Assembly (NCBI GenBank): GCA_025927795.1
Contig: JAICKT010000085.1
Coordinates: forward strand, 1 to 13,116
Direction: 5' to 3'
Source of the DNA: Parafilimonas sp.
GTDB lineage: Bacteria; Bacteroidota; Bacteroidia; Chitinophagales; Chitinophagaceae
Length of the DNA: 13,116 bases
Below the pieces are notes generated by a model. It saw nothing but the letters and a program-made list of their open reading frames with translations. It ran no database searches and had not been told where the DNA came from. A program made the position numbers and the translations under genes. Shown in pieces: positions 7,718 to 13,116 of the stretch; the stretch's first letter is position 1, and every line of letters starts with the position of its first letter.

Positions 7718-9691
7718 TTACTTATAGCTTCTCTGCGTTGGATGCACTTCTTCATACACCAAATCTTCTTTATGCAATTCCCATTCATCGTTGCTTTTCC
7801 ATTGCCATGCAGATACATACATAAAATTTGCATCATCGCGTAATGCTTCGCCTTCCGGTGTTTGATGGTCTTCGCGAAAATGTGCGCCGCAACTTTCATC
7901 GCGTTGCAATGCATCGATACAGGTTAATTCACCCAACTCAATAAAATCTGCTACACGACCAGCTTTATCCAATTCAGGATTAAACTCATCAACACTTCCA
8001 GGAATTTTTACATTGCTCCAAAATTCTTTTTTCAATGCACGAATTTCTTCGATGGCTTCTTTTAAACCTTCCGCATTTCTCGACATGCCGCATTTATCCC
8101 ACATGATTTTTCCCAAACGCTTATGCAAACTTTCAACCGTTTCTGTGCCTTGTATGTTCATCAATTTGTTGATGCGCTCCGCAACATTTTTTTCTGTTTC
8201 TTCAAATGCAGGATGTGTTGTTGGAATTACAGGCGTTCTTATTTCATCTGCTAAATAATTTCCAATAGTGTATGGAATCACAAAATAGCCATCAGCCAAA
8301 CCCTGCATCAATGCGCTTGCACCCAAACGGTTTGCGCCATGGTCACTGTAATTGCATTCGCCTAACGCATACAAACCTTTTACGCTTGTCATTAATTCAT
8401 AGTCAACCCAAAGACCACCCATTGTATAATGCACTGCGGGGTAAATGCGCATCGGAACTTCGTAAGGATTTTCGCCGGTAATTTTTTCATACATGTCGAA
8501 AAGATTACCATACTTTTCTTTTACTGCTTCATCACCCATTTGTTTTATTTGTTCGGGCGATGGATTATCTATGCCATGTTTATGCGCTTCCGCTTTTCCA
8601 TAACGTTGAATAGCTGAAGCATAATCTAAATACACTGCCTGCTTTGATGTACCCACACCATAACCTGCATCACATCTTTCTTTAGCTGCTCTTGATGCAA
8701 CATCTCTCGGCACTAAATTTCCATAAGCAGGATAACGTCTTTCCAAATAATAATCTCTTTCTTCTTCAGGAATTTCATTCGCTTTACGCGTATCATTTTG
8801 TTTTTTGGGAACCCAGATGCGTCCATCGTTGCGCAAACTTTCACTCATTAATGTAAGCTTGCTTTGATAATCGCCGCTAACAGGAATACATGTAGGATGA
8901 ATTTGGGTGAAGCATGGATTTGCAAAGTATGCGCCTTTTTTATGTGCCTTCCAAATTGCTGTAACATTGCAGCCCATTGCGTTGGTTGAAAGATAAAATA
9001 CATTGCCATAACCGCCGGTACATAACACAACAGCATGACCAAAAAATCTTTCTAATTCACCGGTAATAAGATTACGACAAACAATGCCGCGTGCCTTTCC
9101 ATCAATCACAACCACATCGAGCATTTCATGGCGAGTGTACATCGTTACATTGCCCAACGCAACTTGTCTTTCCAAAGCCTGGTAAGCACCAATTAATAAT
9201 TGCTGACCGGTTTGCCCGGCTGCATAAAAGGTACGTTGCACCTGCACACCACCAAAACTTCTATTGCTCAACAATCCTCCGTATTCACGTGCGAAAGGAA
9301 CACCCTGCGCCACACATTGGTCAATAATATTTGCGCTTACTTCTGCAAGGCGATAAACATTTCCTTCACGACTGCGGTAATCTCCGCCTTTTATCGTATC
9401 ATAAAATAAACGGAAAATACTATCGCCATCATTCTGATAATTCTTTGCCGCATTAATGCCACCCTGTGCCGCAATGCTATGTGCACGACGCGGAGAATCC
9501 TGGAAACAAAATGCCTTTACTTTATAACCTAATTCGCCTAAAGATGCAGCAGCAGATGCCCCGGCTAATCCTGTTCCTACAACAATAATTTCAAGCTTGC
9601 GTTTGTTGGCAGGGTTTACCAGTTTGCAATGTCCTTTATATTCTGTCCACTTATCTTCTAATTTTCCTTTTGGAATTTTTGCATCCAACAT
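7718..9691 (-). CDS. sdhA: Succinate dehydrogenase/fumarate reductase flavoprotein subunit
   Basis: A 657-residue catalytic subunit that oxidises succinate to fumarate (or the reverse) and passes electrons through FAD to SdhB. The Rossmann FAD-binding motif GTGLAGASAA is at 39-48. The covalent-FAD histidine is His71 in RRAHSIAAQGGINAA. The substrate site includes His265 (QIHPT), LMSESLRNDGR (281-291) and the catalytic Arg329 in VPRDVASRA. Further on are HYTMGGLWVDYE and the FAD-capping GECNYSDHGANRLGASAL segment. The length matches the 640-670 residues of Bacteroidota/epsilonproteobacterial-type SdhA. The ATG at 9691 is well placed. Its leader is unusual: the 44 bases upstream are mostly an AATTTGAA tandem array separating it from a four-helix-bundle gene rather than directly from sdhC. 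Confidence 0.97.
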   Translation of the reverse strand: MLDAKIPKGKLEDKWTEYKGHCKLVNPANKRKLEIIVVGTGLAGASAAASLGELGYKVKAFCFQDSPRRAHSIAAQGGINAAKNYQNDGDSIFRLFYDTIKGGDYRSREGNVYRLAEVSANIIDQCVAQGVPFAREYGGLLSNRSFGGVQVQRTFYAAGQTGQQLLIGAYQALERQVALGNVTMYTRHEMLDVVVIDGKARGIVCRNLITGELERFFGHAVVLCTGGYGNVFYLSTNAMGCNVTAIWKAHKKGAYFANPCFTQIHPTCIPVSGDYQSKLTLMSESLRNDGRIWVPKKQNDTRKANEIPEEERDYYLERRYPAYGNLVPRDVASRAAKERCDAGYGVGTSKQAVYLDYASAIQRYGKAEAHKHGIDNPSPEQIKQMGDEAVKEKYGNLFDMYEKITGENPYEVPMRIYPAVHYTMGGLWVDYELMTSVKGLYALGECNYSDHGANRLGASALMQGLADGYFVIPYTIGNYLADEIRTPVIPTTHPAFEETEKNVAERINKLMNIQGTETVESLHKRLGKIMWDKCGMSRNAEGLKEAIEEIRALKKEFWSNVKIPGSVDEFNPELDKAGRVADFIELGELTCIDALQRDESCGAHFREDHQTPEGEALRDDANFMYVSAWQWKSNDEWELHKEDLVYEEVHPTQRSYK

Positions 9692-9696
9692 ATTTC

Positions 9697-9733
9697 AATT
9701 TGAAAATTTGATGATTTGAAAATTTGAAAATTG
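9697..9733 (+). repeat. Octanucleotide tandem array (AATTTGAA, about 4.6 units)
   Basis: The units AATTTGAA, AATTTGAT, GATTTGAA, AATTTGAA and a partial AATTG follow one another without gaps. The array occupies most of the leader between the four-helix-bundle stop codon (9736) and the sdhA ATG (9691). Its outer 15 bases form the left arm of the inverted repeat described for the cassette. Confidence 0.85.
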
Positions 9734-9735
9734 CA

Positions 9736-10083
9736 TTAGCTTTTTGATGATGAAATAACCTTCGACAGAATTCTAATAATTTCTGCTAAACTATTTTTTA
9801 ATCCTGTTTCAAATTGATAGCCGTCACTTCTTTCACATAAAATCAACCAATACAAAGTTTCGCTGGCTTCTTTTGCCGCAATTTTCATTTTATGAATAAA
9901 ATCTATTTTACTTTCTGCATTCTTTGCTTCAAAAACATTTGCACCTCTTGATGTTCCTGATTTTAAAAGTTGATTTGCAATAACAAACTTTTTATTATTT
10001 TCTAAAGAGCTACAATATTTAATAACTGATAGCGAAAACTCAATAGTTTTTTCAACTATAATATTCTCTTTGTCGTTTTTCAT
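9736..10083 (-). CDS. Four-helix-bundle protein (23S rRNA intervening-sequence protein/Avd-like family)
   Basis: A 115-residue, highly helical protein from ATG 10083. It matches the pattern of the TIGR02436 four-helix-bundle family: an N-terminal helix (ENIIVEKTIEFSLSVIKYC), the family hallmark QLLKSGTSRGANVFEAKNAESKIDFIHKMKIAAKEASET (a Leu-x-Lys/Arg-Ser-Gly-Thr-Ser turn, then a long helix), then YWLILCERSDGY and a last helix (LAEIIRILSKVISSS). Relatives were first noted inside 23S rRNA intervening sequences, and the Avd protein of diversity-generating retroelements shares the fold; most copies have no known function. Extension to a GTG at 10128 would add 15 residues that run close to the flanking repeat, so I prefer the ATG. 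It lies between sdhC and sdhA in the same direction, has no role in complex II that I know of, and is framed by inverted repeats. Confidence 0.85.
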   Translation of the reverse strand: MKNDKENIIVEKTIEFSLSVIKYCSSLENNKKFVIANQLLKSGTSRGANVFEAKNAESKIDFIHKMKIAAKEASETLYWLILCERSDGYQFETGLKNSLAEIIRILSKVISSSKS

Positions 10084-10131
10084 TTTTGAAATTTTAAAAT
10101 TGGTTTTGAATAAATTTTCAATTACCACACT

Positions 10132-10147
10132 TTCAAATTTTCAAATT
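10132..10147 (-). repeat. Inverted copy of the octanucleotide repeat (two TTCAAATT units)
   Basis: TTCAAATT TTCAAATT, the reverse complement of two AATTTGAA units, ends two bases before the sdhC stop codon at 10150-10152. It mirrors the array at 9697-9733 on the other side of the four-helix-bundle gene. Confidence 0.8.
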
Positions 10148-10149
10148 AA

Positions 10150-10836
10150 TTATTTCACCCAACCTAAATAAAAACTTATCGGCATCATTGCAAAAACTAA
10201 CGGAACAATGATTGCAAATAAATAACCGCACCACCTTATTAAAATCAAATATCTTTTATTATAAACACCTAATGTTTTAAATGCACTATAAAAACCATGC
10301 ATTAAATGATAGGCTAAAGAAATGCATCCAATTACATAAACAATCACAATCCATAATTGCTGGAAACGTATCTGCATTAATGAATAAAGATTATGCACCA
10401 CTTTGCCACCGGTTAATGTTGCCTCCGGCATTTTACCAAACCGTGATGGAATCCAGAAATCAATTAAATGAATTATTAAAAACAATAAAACCAAAGTTCC
10501 CAACAAACCCATACTACGGCTGTACCAGCGGCTTCCGCGATTGCCATAATTTATTGCATACGGTACATTGCGTTTGGTGCGATTCTCGGCTTCAAGCACA
10601 TAACCTTGCACGATATGCAGAATAAAAAATAAAAACAAACCAACTTCAATTACACGGGGCACAGCATTCGCACCTAAAAAATTTGCTGCACGGTTAAATA
10701 TTTCTCCGCCATCATTAAACCATACACAGGCATTTACAGAAACATGAACAATTAAAAAAAGAATAAGAAAAATTCCGGTTAACGACATTGTTATTTTCTG
10801 ACCAATTGAAGAAGTGAAGACTTGTTTCCACGTCAT
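10150..10836 (-). CDS. sdhC: Succinate dehydrogenase cytochrome b subunit (b558 family)
   Basis: A 228-residue membrane anchor of complex II with five predicted membrane segments, at about residues 15-37, 63-82, 109-130, 160-182 and 198-222. This matches the single-subunit b558 (type B) anchors that need no SdhD. Membrane-located His31, His74, His123, His177 and His180 include the expected axial ligands for two hemes. The N-terminal WKQVFTSSIGQKITMSLTG segment is typical of Bacteroidota members. It passes electrons from SdhB to (mena)quinone. It is the first gene of the operon; the minus-strand -7 box at 10871-10878 fits its promoter. The next gene downstream is the four-helix-bundle gene rather than sdhA. 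Confidence 0.95.
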   Translation of the reverse strand: MTWKQVFTSSIGQKITMSLTGIFLILFLIVHVSVNACVWFNDGGEIFNRAANFLGANAVPRVIEVGLFLFFILHIVQGYVLEAENRTKRNVPYAINYGNRGSRWYSRSMGLLGTLVLLFLIIHLIDFWIPSRFGKMPEATLTGGKVVHNLYSLMQIRFQQLWIVIVYVIGCISLAYHLMHGFYSAFKTLGVYNKRYLILIRWCGYLFAIIVPLVFAMMPISFYLGWVK

Positions 10837-10870
10837 ATGTGTGAAAGATTTATTGAGAAAATTCCGGCTG

Positions 10871-10878
10871 CAAAATTA
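10871..10878 (-). promoter_or_regulatory. -7 box (TAATTTTG, minus strand) for the sdh operon
   Basis: CAAAATTA on the plus strand reads TAATTTTG on the minus strand, fitting TAnnTTTG. It lies 34 bases upstream of the sdhC ATG, giving a leader of about 30 bases. A clear -33 TTTG is not visible at the expected distance, so this is a moderate call. The 168-base gap to the divergent permease gene holds this box and the permease promoter. Confidence 0.45.
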
Positions 10879-10966
10879 AAGCACGATTACCAGACTTGGT
10901 TTATAAAATATTTTTTCATAATAACTTCTCTAAAAAACACACCGTTTTGTTTCCGTTTATCTAAAA

Positions 10967-11000
10967 TTTGTGTATGAACAAAATGAGTTTTATACTTTTG
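10967..11000 (+). promoter_or_regulatory. Promoter of the ABC permease gene (TTTG-N22-TACTTTTG)
   Basis: TTTG at 10967-10970 and TACTTTTG at 10993-11000 form a near-consensus Bacteroidota promoter with 22-base spacing. The -7 box ends only four bases before the ATG at 11005, so transcription should begin at or next to the start codon and the message may be leaderless. Confidence 0.6.
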
Positions 11001-11004
11001 ATAT

Positions 11005-12258
11005 ATGCGCAGGTTGTTAAACATTCTCTGGAACAGTTTTAAAATGAGTTTGCAGGAGCTGAAAAATAATAAGCTTCGCAGTGCGCTTTCCCTTACTGGC
11101 GTTGCATTTGGAATTTTTTGCATCATCAGTGTGCTGGCAACTGTAAATAGTTTGGAATATAAAATTCAGAGCGATATTGCTTCGCTTGGTACAAATACGA
11201 TTTATGTTGATAAATGGGAGTACACGAATGATGTAGATTATCCGTGGTGGAAATTTGTAAACCGACCTATTCCTAAATATACTGATGTGAAGTATATTAA
11301 AGAACGCAGTTCACTCGCAGAAAATGTAGCTTATTTTGTTCAGGGCCAAACCAATCTTGATTATGGTAACAGTGAATTGCAAAATGTTAACCTGTATGGC
11401 TTAAGTAATGAATATAACCAGATACAAACTGTTGATATAGGAGCCGGAAGATATTTTACCGAATCAGAATTTGCGCATGGTACTCCGGTTGCAGTAATTG
11501 GTTATGAAAATGCAGTAGAGTTGTTTGGTACTGCTGAAAGAGCTATTGGCAAATCAGTTTCATTCGATACACATCGCGTAAATGTTATAGGTGTAATTGC
11601 AAAACAGGGGCAAAGTTTTGGTCCCGGTTTCGATTATGATCATTCAATTATGATTACCTATTATTATTATGCAAGCATTTACGAAATAAATAACGAGAAT
11701 GGCAACCCGTTTATAATGGTGAAGGGAAAGCCTAATATACCGTCAGCTGCATTAAGCGATGAGCTTGAGGGTGTAATGCGGCAGATAAGAAAATTAAGCC
11801 CTCAGCAGGAAGATAATTTTGCATTGAATGATATAAATTTTATGGCACAGGCCGTAAGTGGTTTTTTTGGAACAGTGAATATTGGCGGATGGGCAATAGC
11901 AGGATTAAGTTTGATTGTTGGCGCATTTGGTGTTGCCAATATTATGTTTGTAACAGTGCGTGAACGTACAAGTCAAATAGGTTTAAAAAAAGCAATTGGT
12001 GCAAAAAGTCGCACCATACTTTTAGAATTCTTATTAGAGAGTGCATTTCTTTGTGTAATTGGCGGGTTCATAGGTTTGTTAATGGTTTGGGGATTGGCCG
12101 CAATACTTAGCGCTGTTTTACCTTTTGCAATAATTATATCAGGCAAAATAGTTTTATTGGCTTTTTCAATTTGTGTGATACTTGGAATTCTTTCCGGAAT
12201 TATTCCTGCAACTATTGCAGCACGCATGAACCCTGTTGATGCGATAAGAAGTAAGTAA
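11005..12258 (+). CDS. ABC transporter permease, MacB/FtsX type
   Basis: A 417-residue inner-membrane protein with the type VII ABC (MacB) layout. A short cytoplasmic N-terminus (LQELKNNKLRSALSLTGVAFG) leads into TM1 at about 28-47. A large MacB-like periplasmic core spans about 48-290, and the C-terminal FtsX domain has three membrane segments (about 292-316, 343-374, 381-403). The cytoplasmic loop VRERTSQIGLKKAIGAKSRTI (318-338) is the conserved coupling region, and the ending IPATIAARMNPVDAIRSK is typical. Such proteins work with a LolD/MacB-type ATPase to move or extract substrates by mechanotransmission, often with a periplasmic adaptor and an outer-membrane channel. None of those partners lies in this window, so the substrate is unknown. 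The start at 11005 agrees with the family N-terminus; the ATG at 11044 would remove the first amphipathic segment. Confidence 0.92.
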   Translation: MRRLLNILWNSFKMSLQELKNNKLRSALSLTGVAFGIFCIISVLATVNSLEYKIQSDIASLGTNTIYVDKWEYTNDVDYPWWKFVNRPIPKYTDVKYIKERSSLAENVAYFVQGQTNLDYGNSELQNVNLYGLSNEYNQIQTVDIGAGRYFTESEFAHGTPVAVIGYENAVELFGTAERAIGKSVSFDTHRVNVIGVIAKQGQSFGPGFDYDHSIMITYYYYASIYEINNENGNPFIMVKGKPNIPSAALSDELEGVMRQIRKLSPQQEDNFALNDINFMAQAVSGFFGTVNIGGWAIAGLSLIVGAFGVANIMFVTVRERTSQIGLKKAIGAKSRTILLEFLLESAFLCVIGGFIGLLMVWGLAAILSAVLPFAIIISGKIVLLAFSICVILGILSGIIPATIAARMNPVDAIRSK

Positions 12259-12269
12259 AACCCTCTAAA

Positions 12270-12291
12270 CCTCCCTAAGGGGAGGCTTTTT
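12270..12291 (+). terminator. Rho-independent terminator after the ABC permease, built from a GC-rich repeat
   Basis: CCTCCC-TAAG-GGGAGG (12270-12285) forms a 6-bp GC stem with a 4-base loop. A C and then TTTTT (12287-12291) follow, 11 bases after the stop codon. The surrounding stretch, beginning CCCTCTAAA at 12261, has the form of the G/C interspersed repeats seen elsewhere in the window, so the repeat seems to double as the terminator. Confidence 0.75.
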
Positions 12292-12324
12292 CCCTTGTCA
12301 TATTTCAATTTTTGATTAGTTCAC

Positions 12325-12355
12325 TTTAGCCTGTAATTATTGTAGTTTACTTTTG
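12325..12355 (+). promoter_or_regulatory. Promoter of tsaD (TTTA-N19-TACTTTTG)
   Basis: TACTTTTG at 12348-12355 is identical to the -7 box of the permease gene, with TTTA at 12325-12328 as a -33 element 19 bases upstream. Transcription should begin near 12359-12360, on top of the ATG (12358) and GTG (12360) codons discussed for tsaD. Confidence 0.55.
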
Positions 12356-12359
12356 CTAT

Positions 12360-13116
12360 GTGGTTAATGAAACTCTTTCAAAAGAGCAGCAGGTTTATGG
12401 TTCCCTCTTTAGGGGGGGTAGAGGATTAATTCTCGCCATTGAATCTTCCTGTGATGAAACATCGGCTTCGGTTTGTATTGATGGGAAAATTTTATCTAAT
12501 GTCACTGCCAATCAAAAAGTGCATGAACAATATGGTGGCGTTGTACCTGAACTAGCAAGCCGCGCACACATGCAAAATATTGTTCCGGTGGTTGATGCAG
12601 TAATTAAAAAAGCAAACACAATTCACCATTCACCATTCACTATTCACGATATTGATGCTATCGCATTCACACAATCTCCTGGTTTAATCGGAAGCTTGCT
12701 TGTCGGTGCACAGTTTGCAAAATCGTTAGCATTATCATTAGATAAACCGTTGATTGCAGTACATCACATGCAGGCGCATGTGTTGGCAAATTTGATTGCA
12801 GACCCAAAACCAAATTTTCCTTTTTTGTGTTTAACAGTGAGTGGCGGGCATACACAAATTGTGATTGCACATTCACCATTACAATTAGAAATTATTGGTG
12901 AAACGATTGATGATGCAGCCGGTGAAGCTTTTGATAAAACGGCAAAAATGTTAGGCTTACCTTATCCTGGTGGACCATTGATTGATAAATATGCACAACA
13001 GGGAAATCCTAAAGCTTTCAAGTTCGCAGAGCCGCAAATTCCTGGTTTAAATTTTTCTTTCAGCGGTTTAAAAACTTCTGTGCTTTATTTTTTGCAAGAT
13101 GAAGTAAAGAAAGATG
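12360..13116 (+). CDS. tsaD: tRNA N6-adenosine threonylcarbamoyltransferase TsaD, 3'-truncated by the window
   Basis: TsaD transfers the threonylcarbamoyl group onto A37 of ANN-decoding tRNAs to make t6A, working with TsaB and TsaE. Conserved segments are ILAIESSCDETSASV (from base 12429), GGVVPELASRAH, AIAFTQSPGLIGSLLVG, the metal-binding HMQAH (His codons 12765-12767 and 12777-12779), LTVSGGHTQIV, ETIDDAAGEAFDKTAKMLGL, PYPGGP and FSFSGLKTSV. The C-terminal third lies beyond the window. Family members usually start a few residues before ILAIESS, but no ATG is in frame there. The only in-frame start after the upstream stop (12327) is GTG 12360, which adds 23 residues partly encoded by a GC-rich repeat. 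An ATG at 12358 is in another frame and stops at 12427-12429. A 7-bp tandem repeat at 12621-12648 adds about seven residues. The start is uncertain; the identity is sure. Confidence 0.93.
   Translation, partial: MVNETLSKEQQVYGSLFRGGRGLILAIESSCDETSASVCIDGKILSNVTANQKVHEQYGGVVPELASRAHMQNIVPVVDAVIKKANTIHHSPFTIHDIDAIAFTQSPGLIGSLLVGAQFAKSLALSLDKPLIAVHHMQAHVLANLIADPKPNFPFLCLTVSGGHTQIVIAHSPLQLEIIGETIDDAAGEAFDKTAKMLGLPYPGGPLIDKYAQQGNPKAFKFAEPQIPGLNFSFSGLKTSVLYFLQDEVKKD
12402..12425. repeat. GC-rich interspersed repeat overlapping the tsaD start region
   Basis: The block begins TCCCTCTTTA, continues with seven G and ends TAGAGGA. Its ends CCTCT (12404-12408) and AGAGG (12420-12424) are complementary. 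On the opposite strand it resembles the repeat at 12261-12286 (CCTCT, C-run, CTAA). It ends four bases before the first conserved TsaD codon (ATT 12429), where a start codon would normally lie. Confidence 0.65.
12621..12648 (+). repeat. Heptanucleotide tandem repeat inside tsaD (4 x ATTCACN)
   Basis: Four consecutive units ATTCACC, ATTCACC, ATTCACT and ATTCACG lie in the coding region and encode IHHSPFTIH. A single unit would give ANTIHDIDAIAFT, close to the usual spacing of the family, so three extra units (21 bases, seven codons) explain the insertion without breaking the frame. Confidence 0.85.

Larger units (their letters stand above)
9697..10147. mobile_element. Putative small cassette: four-helix-bundle gene framed by 15-bp inverted repeats
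   Basis: The outer ends AATTTGAAAATTTGA (9697-9711) and TCAAATTTTCAAATT (10133-10147) are perfect reverse complements. They bound a 451-bp block that holds one complete gene and fills the whole space between sdhC and sdhA. A direct TATTTCA occurs at 9691-9697 and 10151-10157. The left copy meets the repeat end and the right copy is three bases away from it, so it is at best a blurred target duplication. No transposase is present, so any mobility would need a helper in trans. The inverted repeat is seen directly; calling it a mobile cassette is inference, and AT-rich sequence makes chance similarity easier. Confidence 0.4.

Noticed and set aside
9697..9733. CRISPR array
   Set aside because: The repeats are 8-bp units directly next to each other without spacers, and there are no cas genes.
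9736..10083. Diversity-generating retroelement or 23S rRNA intervening sequence, suggested by the Avd/IVP-like fold
   Set aside because: There is no reverse transcriptase, template or variable repeat pair, and no rRNA in the window; only the four-helix-bundle protein itself is supported.
11973..12308. Minus-strand open frame of 111 codons opposite the 3' end of the permease gene
   Set aside because: It is a shadow of the conserved FtsX domain and crosses the permease terminator; its translation has no family resemblance.

Overview
The window is a low-GC stretch of chromosome from a member of the Bacteroidota, most likely close to Chitinophagaceae (inference). The indications are a type IX secretion C-terminal sorting domain, a sdhC-sdhA-sdhB operon with a single b558-type membrane anchor, Bacteroidota-style promoters (TAnnTTTG -7 boxes) with almost no Shine-Dalgarno sequences, and several intergenic repeat types that I recall as frequent in this phylum. 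The content is mostly housekeeping and envelope genes. There is no rRNA, tRNA, CRISPR array, transposase or phage gene.

Layout. Bases 1-5654, plus strand: the 3' part of a large secreted alpha/beta hydrolase with PKD/Ig-like modules and a T9SS sorting domain; a small lipocalin-like lipoprotein; and a 934-residue two-domain M16 zinc peptidase with its own promoter and a strong terminator. Bases 5655-5856 hold a degenerate palindromic repeat and no gene. Bases 5857-6878 hold a divergent pair: a VOC/glyoxalase-fold protein (minus) and a two-CBS-domain protein (plus). Bases 6880-10836, minus strand, hold the succinate dehydrogenase/fumarate reductase operon in the order sdhC, a four-helix-bundle gene, sdhA, sdhB. 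Bases 11005-12258, plus strand, encode a MacB/FtsX-type ABC permease with a good promoter and terminator. Bases 12360-13116 hold the 5' part of tsaD (tRNA t6A synthesis), cut by the window end.

The three Sdh proteins form complex II: SdhC anchors the enzyme and carries heme and the quinone site, SdhA oxidises succinate on covalent FAD, and SdhB carries electrons through its Fe-S clusters. The other genes are not obviously linked in function.

Most of the unusual structure lies in repeats. The four-helix-bundle gene between sdhC and sdhA is framed by perfect 15-bp inverted repeats at 9697-9711 and 10133-10147, so it looks like a small inserted cassette inside a core operon. tsaD appears to have been altered twice by repeats. 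A GC-rich intergenic repeat overlies the place where its normal start codon should be. A 7-bp tandem repeat (4 units) sits in frame inside the coding region and accounts for a short insertion in the protein. I see no classic defence or other named novel system; the cassette in the sdh operon is the best candidate for something undescribed.
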